From assembly GCA_963713275.1 (NCBI GenBank), contig CAVQLG010000011.1:124001-188000 (forward strand): a stretch of 64,000 nt of DNA, written 5' to 3'. Each line of letters starts with the position of its first letter. Within the stretch, counting starts at the first letter, position 1. The DNA is from CAIWHR01 sp963713275. Lineage in GTDB: Bacteria > Pseudomonadota > Gammaproteobacteria > Burkholderiales > Casimicrobiaceae. The notes beneath the pieces were generated by a model. The model saw nothing but the letters and a program-made list of their open reading frames with translations, was not told where the DNA came from and made no database searches. Of this stretch, positions 7,769 through 16,760 are shown in pieces. A program made the position numbers and the translations under genes.

Positions 7769-9649
7769 ATGACGCTCGCGTCGCTCTTCGCGCAACTGCT
7801 GAACGGCCTGGCCGGCGCCGCGTCGCTGTTCCTGGTGGCCGCCGGCCTGACGCTGATCTTCGGGGTCACGCGGGTCGTCAACTTCGCCCACGGCTCGCTG
7901 TACATGCTGGGCGCCTACCTCGCCTGGACTTCGGTGGAGTGGTTCGGCCGCGGTGCCCTGGGGTTCTGGGGAGGGGTGGCGCTCGCGACCGTCGTCGTCG
8001 CGGCATTCGGCGCGCTGATCGAGGCGCTGCTGCTGCGGCGGATCTACTCGGCGCCGGAGCTCCTGCAGCTCGCCGCGACCTTCGGCGTGGTCCTCATCGT
8101 GCGCGATGCCACGCTCGCGACCTGGGGGGCCGAGGACCTGTTGGGGCCGCGGGCGGCCGGCTTCACGGGTGTGGTCGCCGTGTTCGGTCGCCCGATTCCG
8201 ACCTACGAACTGCTGCTGATCGGCGTCGGCCCCCTGGTGCTGGGAGGCCTGTGGTGGCTCCTGGTGCGTACCCGGTTCGGAGTCCAGATCCGCGCCGCAA
8301 CGGAGAACCGGGTGCTGGTGGGTGCGCTGGGTATCGACGAGGCGCGGCTGTTCACGCTGGTGTTTGCGCTGGGCGCGGGTCTGGCCGGTTTGGCCGGTGC
8401 GTTGCAGCTCCCGCGGGAGCCTGCGAACCTCGGCATGGACCTGTCGATCATCGCCGAGGCGTTCGTCGTCACGGTCGTCGGCGGGCTGGGGTCGATTCCC
8501 GGCGCTTTTCTCGCGGCGCTCCTCATCGGCCTCGTCAGGGCGCTGTGCGTGGTTGCCGGGACGGTCGAGCTCGGTGGCCTGGCGATCGCGTTTCCGAAGC
8601 TCACGCTCGTCGCGGAGTTCGTCGTGATGGCCGTCGTGCTCGCCGTGCGTCCCTACGGCCTGCTCGGTCGTCCGGCGAGCGTGCCGGCAACGACGCCGAT
8701 CGCCGAGTTCCGGGCGCTGGTCCGTCCTCCCGGACGCCGCAGCCTCGTCGTGGCGCTCATGTGCGTGCTCCTGGCGGCCCTGCTGCCGCTGACCGGCGAC
8801 GAGTACCGGCTGATTCTCCTCACCGAGATCCTGGTGCTGGCGGTGTTCGCAGCGAGCCTGCAGTTCCTGATGGGCACTGGCGGCATGGCGTCGTTCGGGC
8901 ACGCCGCCTACTTCGGCCTCGGCGCCTACGGCGCGGCGCTTGCCACCCGGCACGGCGCGCCGATGGCCGTCGCGCTCGCAGCGGCGCCGGCGCTTGCCCT
9001 GGCCGGTGCCACGGTCTTCGGCTGGTTCTGCGTGCGCCTGTCCGGCGTGTACCTCGCGATGCTGACGCTCGCCTTCGCGCAGATCGTCTGGTCGATCGCG
9101 TTCCAGTGGGATGCGGTCACCGGCGGCTCGAATGGGCTCGTCGGCGTCTGGCCCGCGCCGTTCTTGAGCGAAACGCGCGTGTACTTCTGGTTTACGCTCA
9201 GTTTGTCCGCCGCCGCGCTCGCGGCGCTTGCGTGGCTCGCCCAGACACCGCTCGGCTACGCGTTGCGGGCGGGCCGCGACTCGTCGTTGCGCGCCGAAGC
9301 GCTGGGCATCGACGTTCGCCGGACGCAGTGGCTGGCGTTCGCCGTCGCCGGGACCTTCGCCGGGCTCGCCGGCGGCCTCCACGTGTTCTCGAAGGGGAGT
9401 CTCTCGCCGGAGACGCTGGCGATCCCGCGCTCGGTCGACGCGCTGGTGATGGTGCTGCTGGGGGGACTCAACGCCGTCGCCGGGCCCTTGCTCGGCGCCG
9501 CAGCGTTCACCTTCCTCCAGGACGGGCTCGCCCGCGCGACCGAATACTGGCGCGCCGTGCTGGGCGCGGCGATCCTGCTCATCGTTCTGGTCGCACCGAT
9601 GGGGATCGGCGGCGCATTGCAGCGTCTCTACGGCAGGATGCGCGGATGA
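7769..9649 (+). CDS. Fused LivH-LivM-type ABC transporter permease
   Basis: A 626-residue inner-membrane protein in which the two permease subunits usually encoded separately are joined. The first half (about 1-300) is LivH-like (RVVNFAHGSLYMLGAYLAW; GGLGSIPGAFLAALLIGLVRAL), the second (about 325-620) LivM-like (GGMASFGHAAYFGLGAYGA; GGLNAVAGPLLGAAAFTF). Many hydrophobic segments occur in both halves. It starts 33 bp after the binding-protein gene, and its stop overlaps the start of the ATPase gene in ATGA (9646-9649), indicating coupled translation. Such fusions are known in this transporter family. Confidence 0.88.
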   Translation: MTLASLFAQLLNGLAGAASLFLVAAGLTLIFGVTRVVNFAHGSLYMLGAYLAWTSVEWFGRGALGFWGGVALATVVVAAFGALIEALLLRRIYSAPELLQLAATFGVVLIVRDATLATWGAEDLLGPRAAGFTGVVAVFGRPIPTYELLLIGVGPLVLGGLWWLLVRTRFGVQIRAATENRVLVGALGIDEARLFTLVFALGAGLAGLAGALQLPREPANLGMDLSIIAEAFVVTVVGGLGSIPGAFLAALLIGLVRALCVVAGTVELGGLAIAFPKLTLVAEFVVMAVVLAVRPYGLLGRPASVPATTPIAEFRALVRPPGRRSLVVALMCVLLAALLPLTGDEYRLILLTEILVLAVFAASLQFLMGTGGMASFGHAAYFGLGAYGAALATRHGAPMAVALAAAPALALAGATVFGWFCVRLSGVYLAMLTLAFAQIVWSIAFQWDAVTGGSNGLVGVWPAPFLSETRVYFWFTLSLSAAALAALAWLAQTPLGYALRAGRDSSLRAEALGIDVRRTQWLAFAVAGTFAGLAGGLHVFSKGSLSPETLAIPRSVDALVMVLLGGLNAVAGPLLGAAAFTFLQDGLARATEYWRAVLGAAILLIVLVAPMGIGGALQRLYGRMRG

Positions 9650-10404
9650 CGCCGCCGCCGCTGCTCGAGATCAAGGGGCTGCGCAAGGCGTTCGGGGGCG
9701 TGGCGGCAGTGGACGACGTCTCGTTCGGCGTCGCCGCGGGCGAGATCGTCGCGCTGATCGGGCCAAACGGTGCCGGCAAGAGCACGTGCTTCAACCTGGT
9801 CAACGGCCAGCTCTCGCCCGATTCCGGAACGGTCCTCTTCGCCGGTGCGCCGGCGACGAACCTGCCGCCGCGTGCGATCGCCCGGCTGGGTGTGGGACGA
9901 ACCTTCCAGGTCGCCGCCACCTTCGCCTCCATGACGGTGCGGGAGAACGTCCAGCTCGCGCTGCTCGCCCACGCCGGGCTGCAGCAACGGTTCGATCGGC
10001 GCGCCGCGGCGGCCTTCGCGCGCGAGGCGGACGCGCTGCTCGAGCAGGTGCGCATGGGTCGCTTCGCGGACGTCGGCTGCGCGACGCTCGCCTACGGCGA
10101 CGCGAAGCGCGTGGAGCTCGCACTCGCGCTGGCCAACGAGCCGCGTCTGCTGCTGATGGACGAGCCGACCGCCGGCATGTCGCCCAACTCGCGCAACCGG
10201 ATGATGCAGCTCGCGGCCGATCTGGCGCGCAGCAAAGCGCTGGCGGTGCTGTTCACCGAGCACGACATGGACGTCGTGTTCGGCCACGCCGATCGCGTCA
10301 TCGTGCTCGACCGCGGGCGGATCATCGCCGCCGGCAGCCCGGAGGCGATCCGCGCCGATCCACGGGTGCGCGCCGTCTATCTCGGCGCGGACGAACCCGG
10401 CTGA
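9646..10404 (+). CDS. LivG-type ABC transporter ATP-binding protein
   Basis: A 252-residue ATPase that would energise the fused permease. Walker A GPNGAGKST is near residue 40, the signature motif is LAYGDAKRVELALAL near 145, followed by Walker B LLLMDEPTAGM and the switch His in LFTEHDMDVVF. The 'AGMSP' after Walker B and the insertion before the signature are LivG-like rather than LivF-like. No second ATPase (LivF) follows: the next gene is convergent. Either LivG homodimerises here or LivF is elsewhere. Confidence 0.88.
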   Translation: MTPPPLLEIKGLRKAFGGVAAVDDVSFGVAAGEIVALIGPNGAGKSTCFNLVNGQLSPDSGTVLFAGAPATNLPPRAIARLGVGRTFQVAATFASMTVRENVQLALLAHAGLQQRFDRRAAAAFAREADALLEQVRMGRFADVGCATLAYGDAKRVELALALANEPRLLLMDEPTAGMSPNSRNRMMQLAADLARSKALAVLFTEHDMDVVFGHADRVIVLDRGRIIAAGSPEAIRADPRVRAVYLGADEPG

Positions 10405-10433
10405 ACCCGGCTGATCCGTCGCTTCCCGCCCGC

Positions 10434-10455
10434 GCCGGCCCGCGGGGCGGCCGGC
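10434..10455. terminator. Hairpin between convergent genes, possible bidirectional terminator
   Basis: GCCGGCC at 10434-10440 pairs perfectly with GGCCGGC at 10449-10455 around an 8-nt loop, in the short gap between the convergent livG-like and metC-like genes. There is no T tract on either side, so the terminator call rests on position and stem strength only. Confidence 0.3.
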
Positions 10456-10495
10456 CGATGCGCGTGCCGCGCAGTCCGCTGCGCGCCCGTCCGGC

Positions 10496-11674
10496 TCACG
10501 CGTTCAAACGGTCGAGGCCGGCGGCGAGGTCGGCGATGAGATCCTCGGGATCCTCCAGGCCCACGTGCAGCCGCAGGCAGGGCCCGCCCGCGTCCCAGCG
10601 CGTGGCCGTCCGGATTCGCTCCGGCCAGATCGGGATGGCGAGGCTCTCGAATCCGCCCCAGCTCCAGCCCATCTTGAACAGCGCGAACCCGTTCAGCAGC
10701 GCGTCGACGCGCTCCTTGGGCACCGGCTGCAGCACCACGGCGAAGAGCCCGCTCGCGCCGGAGTAGTCGCGTCGCCACAACGCGTGACCGCGGGCACCGG
10801 GCAGTGCCGGATAGATCACCTCCCGGACCTCCGGGCGCGCGGCAAGCCACGTCGCGACGTGCAGCGCGCTCGCCTCGTGGCGCGCGAGGCGCGTCGGCAG
10901 CGTGCGCAGCCCGCGCAAGCCCAGGAAGCAGTCGTCGCTCGACGCCGTCACCCCCATGTCGGTCCACAGACGGCGCAGCGGCGCGGTCGCCGCTTCGCTG
11001 GTCAGAATGAGTCCCAGGAGCACGTCGGAGTGCCCGCCGATGTACTTGGTGGCCGCGTGCACCGAAACGTCGACCCCGCGCGCAAACGAAGGAAAGAAGA
11101 ACGGGGTCGCCCAGCTGTTGTCCAGCACCACCCAGGCGCCGCGCGCGTGCGCGACCGCCGCGATCGCAGGGATGTCCTGCACCTCGAAGGTGAGCGATCC
11201 CGGCGACTCGGTGAACACGAGGCGGGTGTTCGGTCGCATCTCGCGCGCAACGGCCTCGCCCAGCAGCGGATCGTAGTAGCTCACCTCGATGCCGAGGCGA
11301 ACGAGGTGCAAGTCGCAGAAGCGCCGGGTCGGACCGTACACGGAGTCGGTGACCAGCGCGTGGTCTCCCGGCTTCAGAAGCGCGAGCAGCGGCAGCGTCG
11401 TGGCGGTGAGGCCCGAGGGCACCGCGAACCCCGCGTGCGCGCCTTCGATCGCCGCGACGGCGGACTGCAGATCGGCGACCGTCGGCAGACCGTGCAGTCC
11501 GTAACCGATCGTCTCGGACTCGCCGCGGGCCGACTTCTCGAGCTCGGCGACCGTCGGGAACACGATCGTCGAGGCGCGAAACACCGGCGTGTTGACCGCG
11601 CCGAGGAAGCGCCGCGGGTCGCGGCCCAGGTGCACCGCGAGCGTCTCCGGGCGCGGATTCTCTCTATTGTCCAT
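10496..11674 (-). CDS. metC: Cystathionine beta-lyase (PLP-dependent Cys/Met metabolism enzyme)
   Basis: A 392-residue fold-type I PLP enzyme that cleaves cystathionine to homocysteine, pyruvate and ammonia in methionine synthesis. Visible features: PSGLTATTLPLLALLKPGDH (cofactor phosphate region), WVVLDNSWATPFFFPSFARGVDVSVHAATKYIGGHSD with the Schiff-base Lys in ATKY, and the C-terminal KMGWSWGGFESLA that is characteristic of MetC rather than MetB. The gene overlaps the end of the upstream gluconokinase gene by 11 nt. An alternative is another C-S lyase of the same family. Confidence 0.85.
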   Translation of the reverse strand: MDNRENPRPETLAVHLGRDPRRFLGAVNTPVFRASTIVFPTVAELEKSARGESETIGYGLHGLPTVADLQSAVAAIEGAHAGFAVPSGLTATTLPLLALLKPGDHALVTDSVYGPTRRFCDLHLVRLGIEVSYYDPLLGEAVAREMRPNTRLVFTESPGSLTFEVQDIPAIAAVAHARGAWVVLDNSWATPFFFPSFARGVDVSVHAATKYIGGHSDVLLGLILTSEAATAPLRRLWTDMGVTASSDDCFLGLRGLRTLPTRLARHEASALHVATWLAARPEVREVIYPALPGARGHALWRRDYSGASGLFAVVLQPVPKERVDALLNGFALFKMGWSWGGFESLAIPIWPERIRTATRWDAGGPCLRLHVGLEDPEDLIADLAAGLDRLNA

Positions 11675-12167
11675 GGGGGTTGGCCGCGAGGTTCAGGCGG
11701 TCGCGTATGCGCTCGACCTGGGTGGCAACCGGGGCCGCAACGTCGATTTCGACGGCGTCCGCCGGCGGTTCGAGCGCCGCGATCTGACTGTCGAGCAGCG
11801 CGGCCGGCATGTAGTGGTAGCGGCGACTCGCCATGCGCGCGGCGAGGGTCGCCCGATCGCCGCGCAGGTGTACGTAGCGCACCGGGCCGGCTGCCGCCAG
11901 GCGGTCGCGGTAGGCTTGCTTCAGCGCCGAGCAAGCGAGCACGGCGTTGCCGCCGGCCCGATCGATCGCCTGCATTTCGGACGCGAGCCGGTCGAGCCAA
12001 GGCCAGCGATCGGCGTCGGTCAGCGGTACGCCGGCCGCCATCTTGCCGACGTTGGCGGCAGGATGGAAATCGTCCGCGTCGAAGAACGGCCAGCCAAGCG
12101 CCGCCGCCAGCGCCATGCCGACGGTCGTCTTGCCGCAGCCGCACACGCCCATCACGATGACGATCAT
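11664..12167 (-). CDS. gntK: Gluconokinase
   Basis: A 167-residue kinase phosphorylating gluconate to 6-phosphogluconate. The P-loop GVCGCGKTTVG is at residues 7-17, followed by the family-specific FFDADDFHPAANVGKMAAGVPLTDADRWPWL segment, CSALKQAYRDRL, and the LID motif MASRRYHYMPAALLDSQ. Length is normal for the GntK/IdnK family. Its 3' end overlaps metC by 11 nt; the functional link between the two is not obvious. Confidence 0.88.
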   Translation of the reverse strand: MIVIVMGVCGCGKTTVGMALAAALGWPFFDADDFHPAANVGKMAAGVPLTDADRWPWLDRLASEMQAIDRAGGNAVLACSALKQAYRDRLAAAGPVRYVHLRGDRATLAARMASRRYHYMPAALLDSQIAALEPPADAVEIDVAAPVATQVERIRDRLNLAANPHGQ

Positions 12168-12307
12168 GCGCCGTTGCGCCGAGGGAGCCCGGCGCCGCGG
12201 CCGGTGCCGGAATGCGCGATGTCCACTGCAGGAGGCTCTCTCGGTCCGGGACGAGCCCCGATGCTACCGAATACGGCCCCGGCCGCCAACGGGAAGTTGC
12301 CGCGGCT

Positions 12308-13183
12308 TCAACGCTGGCCGCCGCCGCGACCGCTGGCGATCATCGCCGCCGCGACGAGCGCGACGCCGCCCGCGAGCGAGCGTGCTCCCGGCCGCTCACC
12401 CAGGATCAGGAAGGCGAGCGCAATGCCGTATGCGGGCTCGAGCGCCGCGACCACGCTTGCCGTGTGGGCGGTGATCGAGCGCAGGCTGCCGATGAACAGC
12501 GTGTGGGCGAGCGCCGTGCAGAACACCCCCAGCGCCAACAGCAGCACGATCTCGCGCGCGCCGACCGCGCCGGCGGGCAGGGCGTATTGCGCCAGCAGCG
12601 CGGCCGGCAGCAGCGCGAGCATCGCCGACAGGTTCTGCCAAAACGCGATGTCGGACGCCGCCTGGCGCGTGGTGTGGCGGCGGTTGAGCACGGCCAAGAG
12701 CGCAAAGCTGAACCCGGAGACGACGCCCCACAGCAGGCCGACGACCTTGCGGTTGGCGAAGGTGAACTCCGGAACCATCAGCGCGAAGCCGGCGACGACC
12801 AGGAGCGCCGTCGACACGTCGCGGCGGCTCCAGCGCTGGCGCCCGGGCAGACGCTCGAGCAACAGCGTGAACAGCGGGAAGCTCGCGTAGCCGAGAAGAC
12901 CGGTCGCGACGTCGGCGGCGTCGATGGCGGCGAAGAAGCTCACCCAGTGCACCGCGAGCACCGCGCCGCTGGCGAAAAGCCCCAGCTCGAACGTCGGCGT
13001 GCCTGTCGGTCTCGCGAGCCGGAACAGGCCCAGGGCGGCGGCGGCGATGGCGGTGCGCGCCAGCACGATCAGCAGCGGGGGCAGCGCGACCCACTTGCCG
13101 AACAGCCCCGCGAAGCCGAACAGCAGCACCGCGGCGTGCAGCGCGCACAGCGCAAGCGCGCGATTCACGACGGCACGAGGCAA
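12308..13183 (-). CDS. EamA/DMT family transporter
   Basis: A 291-residue inner-membrane protein with about ten hydrophobic helices arranged as two EamA repeats; the typical repeat-end pattern (ALEPAYGIALAFLILGERPGARSLAGGVALVAAAMI) is clear in the second half. Members export amino acids and other small metabolites; the substrate cannot be assigned. It diverges from the C26 peptidase gene, sharing a 98-bp intergenic region. Confidence 0.8.
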   Translation of the reverse strand: MPRAVVNRALALCALHAAVLLFGFAGLFGKWVALPPLLIVLARTAIAAAALGLFRLARPTGTPTFELGLFASGAVLAVHWVSFFAAIDAADVATGLLGYASFPLFTLLLERLPGRQRWSRRDVSTALLVVAGFALMVPEFTFANRKVVGLLWGVVSGFSFALLAVLNRRHTTRQAASDIAFWQNLSAMLALLPAALLAQYALPAGAVGAREIVLLLALGVFCTALAHTLFIGSLRSITAHTASVVAALEPAYGIALAFLILGERPGARSLAGGVALVAAAMIASGRGGGQR

Positions 13184-13281
13184 GGGAGCGGCATCGCCCC
13201 CGATTGTGCCACTCCGACACCGCCGCCGCCCGCTTACAATAGGCTTTGCCGGCCCTTCTTCCGCCCTTCGCGTCTCCCGCC

Positions 13282-14070
13282 ATGCTCAAGATCGGCATCT
13301 CTGCCTGCTTCTTCCACGCGGACCCGGCGCGGCCGATCTTCAAGGGCATGACGCTGCAGTACATCGAGCAGAACGTGGCCCACTGGCTGATGCAGCGCGA
13401 TGTGTTGGCGCTGATGGTGCCTTCGCCCGAAGGCAGCACCCGGCGCCCCGGCAGCCGCGCGACCGTGGGCGCCTACGCGGACGAACTCGACGCTCTGGTA
13501 TTGATGGGCGGGTCAGACGTCTGCCCGGCGACCTACGGCGAGATCGCACTGCAGCCCGAGTGGAACGGCGACCGCGTCCGCGACGACTACGAGATCGCCC
13601 TGCTCCGGGCGTTCGTCGCACGCCGCAAGCCGGTCCTCGGCGTGTGCCGCGGCGCCCAGGTGATCAACGTCGCGCAGGGCGGCACGCTGTACCAGGATCT
13701 CACGACGCAGGCGCGGTTTGCGCTCAACCACCGGAACTGGGCGATCTACGAGCAGAACTGCCACGCGACCTCGCTCGTTGGCGGTTCCGGGCTCGCGCGG
13801 CTGTATCCCGGCCTGGCGCTGACCAAGACCAATTCCGTCCACCATCAGGCGATCAAGGACCTCGGCCGCGATCTCGTCGTCGAGGCCTGGTCGGAGCCCG
13901 ACCGCGTTCCGGAGGCGATCCGCTGGACCGGACCCTCGTACCTGTTCGGCGTGCAGTGGCACCCTGAGTTCCACGATCCCACCGATCCTTCGCTGCTCGA
14001 CGACACGCCGATTCTCGACGAGTTCCTGGCCGCGGCCGCGCAGCACAAGTCCGCCGCGTTCGCGCTGTGA
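13282..14070 (+). CDS. Gamma-glutamyl-gamma-aminobutyrate hydrolase family protein (peptidase C26)
   Basis: A 262-residue class I glutamine amidotransferase-like hydrolase. The nucleophile Cys is in LGVCRGAQVINVAQGGTLYQDL, and the catalytic His-Glu pair in VQWHPEF. PuuD-type members cleave gamma-glutamyl-GABA in putrescine breakdown, but no puu genes are present, so the substrate is uncertain. ATG 13282 (MLKIGIS) gives the usual N-terminus; an in-frame upstream ATG at 13246 would add 12 Pro/Ala-rich residues. A TACAAT -10-like element is at 13235-13240. Confidence 0.82.
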   Translation: MLKIGISACFFHADPARPIFKGMTLQYIEQNVAHWLMQRDVLALMVPSPEGSTRRPGSRATVGAYADELDALVLMGGSDVCPATYGEIALQPEWNGDRVRDDYEIALLRAFVARRKPVLGVCRGAQVINVAQGGTLYQDLTTQARFALNHRNWAIYEQNCHATSLVGGSGLARLYPGLALTKTNSVHHQAIKDLGRDLVVEAWSEPDRVPEAIRWTGPSYLFGVQWHPEFHDPTDPSLLDDTPILDEFLAAAAQHKSAAFAL

Positions 14071-14100
14071 TCGACTCGGACCTCGCCGCCCCGCGCCGCT

Positions 14101-14964
14101 TCAGCGGGCGGCCGCGTCCTGCAGCTCGGCGGCACGCAACGTGTTGGCGAGCAGGGTGGCGATGGTCATCGGCCCGACACCGCCGGGCACCGGTGTGATC
14201 CACCCGGCGACCTCCTTTGCCGCGGGGAAGTCGACGTCGCCGGTGAGCTTGCCTTCCGCCGTGCGGTTGATTCCCACGTCGATGACGATCGCTCCCGGCT
14301 TGATCCAGTCGCCGCGCACGAATGCCGCCTTGCCGACGCCGGCAACCACGATGTCGGCCTGGCGGACGAGGCCCGGCAGGTCGCGCGTCGCCGAGTGGCA
14401 TACGGTGACCGTGCAGCGGGCCATCAGAAGCTCCAGGGCCATGGGCCGGCCCACGATGTTCGACTGCCCGATCACCACCGCGTGCTGGCCCACGAGATCC
14501 TCGCCGGTGTCGCGCAGCAACGTCATGCAGCCATACGGCGTACAGGGTCGCAGCGTCGGACGCTTCAACACCAGGCGCCCGATGTTGTAGGGATGGAAGC
14601 CGTCGACGTCCTTGAGCGCTGCGATGCGCTCGGTGACCGCCTCCTCGTCGATGTGCTTGGGCAGCGGCAGCTGCACGAGGATGCCGTTGACGGCCGGATC
14701 GGCGTTGAGGCGATCGACCAGGTCGAGCAGCGCCGGCTGCGACGTCGAAGCCGGCAGGTCGTGCGCGAACGAACGCATCCCGAGCGCTTCGGTCGTGCGG
14801 CGCTTGTTGCGCACGTAGACGCGCGAGGCAGCGTGGTCCCCGACCAACACCACCGCGAGACCGGGGGGCGCAGCCCCGCCCGCCGCGCGCGCGGCCACCG
14901 CCGCGCCCACTTCGGCCAGCAAACGCTCGGCGCGCGCCTTGCCGTCGATGATGCGTGCGGCCAC
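14101..14964 (-). CDS. folD: Bifunctional methylenetetrahydrofolate dehydrogenase / methenyltetrahydrofolate cyclohydrolase
   Basis: A 287-residue cytoplasmic enzyme interconverting 5,10-methylene- and 10-formyl-tetrahydrofolate. Motifs: SRVYVRNKRRTTEALGM with the catalytic Lys, LVQLPLPKHID, RPCTPYG, the NADP-binding VVIGQSNIVGRPMALELL, and the C-terminal PVPGGVGPMT. I chose the GTG start at 14964 (VAARIIDGKA) because GGAGGAGGG lies just upstream with suitable spacing; an earlier in-frame ATG at 15003 would add 13 unconserved residues. It is a single gene on this strand with a 478-bp gene-free region upstream. Confidence 0.92.
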   Translation of the reverse strand: MAARIIDGKARAERLLAEVGAAVAARAAGGAAPPGLAVVLVGDHAASRVYVRNKRRTTEALGMRSFAHDLPASTSQPALLDLVDRLNADPAVNGILVQLPLPKHIDEEAVTERIAALKDVDGFHPYNIGRLVLKRPTLRPCTPYGCMTLLRDTGEDLVGQHAVVIGQSNIVGRPMALELLMARCTVTVCHSATRDLPGLVRQADIVVAGVGKAAFVRGDWIKPGAIVIDVGINRTAEGKLTGDVDFPAAKEVAGWITPVPGGVGPMTIATLLANTLRAAELQDAAAR

Positions 14965-15442
14965 GATCCCTCCTCCAGCGTGGGTCAGGCGAACTGTACG
15001 CAAGCCCGCTGCCGGGTTCGGAGCTTGGCCACGAGCATCGGGCCGGTGAAACGCCGGACCGCTTCACCCGGCAACGCAGCCCCCCGACAAGGACCGATGC
15101 GAACGCGTCGGCGATCCGGATGCTCCGGCCGACCGCCGGAACGTAATGCCACAAACCGCCACGCCCCCGATTCTAACGCCGAACCGCGTGCGACTCGGCG
15201 GCATCGTGCCACGCGTCGACACGGAACCGGCCACCGCGCGCCCCGACGGGGCTCGATCCGTCGTCCATCGCCCGCGCCACCGTCCCGACGGCGCGCCACG
15301 CGCGCAACCGACTGACGTCGACCCGGCAGCGGACACGGACATGTCGGTAGACAGGCGAAGCGTGAGCGGGTGAGCCGCGCAGCCTCTGGGCCGCGTAGCA
15401 GATCGGTGCGCACGCTCCGCGTGGGGACCGCGCGTGGTCCGG
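14965..15442. other. Gene-free region between nagZ and folD
   Basis: About 480 bp with no credible gene or RNA. It should contain the folD promoter: a leftward TAGAAT hexamer at 15175-15170 could be a -10, but no matching -35 is visible. Short frames here lack ribosome binding sites and recognisable sequence. Confidence 0.5.
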
Positions 15443-16543
15443 TCAGCGCCGCGGCCGGGGCACTTCGCCGCTCCGATCGGCGCCGCCCTCGGCGCTCGGC
15501 AGCCTGTGCTGCGCCTGCGCGAGCAGCGCCTCGGCGCGCAGCGAAGCCTCGACCGGACATGCACCCGGCGTCCAGCCCTCCATCTGCGCCGCGCGCCGCG
15601 CGAAATCGACGTCGACCGTCGGCTTCCACCGAGCGAGCAGCAGGTCGGCGCCGGCAGCGTCGTTGCAGGCGAGCACCATGTCGCAGCCGGCGGCGTGCGC
15701 AGCCTCCGCCCTCGCGACGATGTCCCCGGCCCCGCGTGCACCCGCCATCCCGAGGTCATCGGAGAAGATCATCCCGTCGAAACCCAGGCGCCGGCGCAGA
15801 TGTTCACGCAGCCAGCGCTGCGAATAGCCGGCAGGCAGCGCGTCGACCGCCGGGTAGACCACGTGCGCGGGCATGATGCCCTCGAGCCCCTGACGGCACA
15901 GGGCCGCGAAGGGAACGAGATCGTCGGCGAAAAGCGCCGCGAGGTCGCGTGCGTCGACGGGCAGGTCGGTGTGGGAATCCGCAGCGACGTGGCCGTGGCC
16001 CGGGAAGTGCTTTCCGACGGCCGGCATCCCCCCCGCGCGCAATCCGTCGTGCAGCGCGGCGCCGAGGTGTGCGACGGCGTTGGGATTGCGATGGAATGCG
16101 CGGTCGCCGATGACGGTGCTCGACCCGTAATCGAGGTCGAGCACCGGCGCGAAGCTGAAGTCGATGCCGTGCCGGCGCAGCTCGCTCGCCATCGTCCAGC
16201 CGATTCGCGCGGCCTCGTGCGCCGCCGCGACGACATCGCGGTCCCAGAGCTCTCCCAGTGCGCGCATCGGCGGCATCGCGGTGAAACCCTCGCGAAACCG
16301 TTGCACGCGCCCGCCTTCGTGGTCGACTGCGATCAACAACCGCGGACTGCGCAGGTCCGCGATCGACCCCGTCAGCGCGACGAGCTGCGTGGGCGACGCG
16401 TAGTTGCGGGAGAAGAGAATCACCCCCCCGACCAGCGGCTGCAGCAGGCGCTCGCGATCCGCCGCGTCGAGCACGACGCCGTCGATACCCAGCATCAGCG
16501 GCCCGCGAGGCAGGTGGGCCTCGTCGCGCGGCCTCCCGCTCAC
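15443..16543 (-). CDS. nagZ: Beta-N-acetylhexosaminidase (NagZ)
   Basis: A 366-residue cytoplasmic family-3 glycosidase that removes GlcNAc from recycled muropeptides. Family signatures: LMLGIDGVVLDAADRE at the N-terminus, GGVILFSRNY, VDHEGGRVQRF, the KHFPGHG motif with its downstream TDLPVD loop, and the nucleophile region MIFSDDLGMAGA. The GTG at 16543 overlaps the stop of the preceding micro-ORF (GTGA), so translation is probably coupled; the residues before PLMLGIDG derive partly from the edge of the upstream tandem repeat. It ends the rpoE-to-nagZ gene run. Confidence 0.9.
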   Translation of the reverse strand: MSGRPRDEAHLPRGPLMLGIDGVVLDAADRERLLQPLVGGVILFSRNYASPTQLVALTGSIADLRSPRLLIAVDHEGGRVQRFREGFTAMPPMRALGELWDRDVVAAAHEAARIGWTMASELRRHGIDFSFAPVLDLDYGSSTVIGDRAFHRNPNAVAHLGAALHDGLRAGGMPAVGKHFPGHGHVAADSHTDLPVDARDLAALFADDLVPFAALCRQGLEGIMPAHVVYPAVDALPAGYSQRWLREHLRRRLGFDGMIFSDDLGMAGARGAGDIVARAEAAHAAGCDMVLACNDAAGADLLLARWKPTVDVDFARRAAQMEGWTPGACPVEASLRAEALLAQAQHRLPSAEGGADRSGEVPRPRR

Positions 16544-16647
16544 CGCCGGTGCCGAGCCGCGGAACTTCGCGCGTCGGCCGTCGCGCGCGCATTCGCCTTG
16601 CCGTCGATCCCCGCGCTGCGCGCGGGGCCCCTCGCCGGGTGGCTCAT
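16540..16647 (-). CDS. Micro-ORF 3 of the pdxJ-nagZ tandem repeat
   Basis: A 35-codon frame starting at ATG 16647-16645, overlapping the stop of micro-ORF 2 (ATGA), preceded by GGAGG at an ideal distance, and ending in TGA 16542-16540 which overlaps the GTG of nagZ. Its first 19 residues are MSHPARGPARSAGIDGKAN, identical to the other two; the C-terminus (ARATADARSSAARHRR) is its own. It may be a real coupling peptide, or an artefact of duplicating a segment with one stop/start junction. Confidence 0.35.
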   Translation of the reverse strand: MSHPARGPARSAGIDGKANARATADARSSAARHRR

Positions 16648-16760
16648 CGCGCGGCCTCCGACCACCGGCTGCGCCAGCGGACCGCGCGTCGGCCGCCCGC
16701 GCGATTCGCCTTGCCGTCGATCCCCGCGCTGCGCGCGGGGCCCCTCGCCGGGTGGCTCAT
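16644..16760 (-). CDS. Micro-ORF 2 of the pdxJ-nagZ tandem repeat
   Basis: A 38-codon frame from ATG 16760-16758, overlapping the stop of micro-ORF 1 in ATGA and preceded by GGGAGG. It shares the 19-residue beginning with micro-ORFs 1 and 3 and ends VRWRSRWSEAAR, the EAAR matching the end of PdxJ. Its own stop overlaps the start of micro-ORF 3. Strongly basic. Expression is unproven. Confidence 0.35.
   Translation of the reverse strand: MSHPARGPARSAGIDGKANRAGGRRAVRWRSRWSEAAR

Noticed and set aside
6539..9382. Leftward open frame of about 950 codons over the ABC transporter genes
   Set aside because: Low-complexity Arg/Gln/Glu/His composition and full overlap with well-supported transporter genes; a GC shadow.
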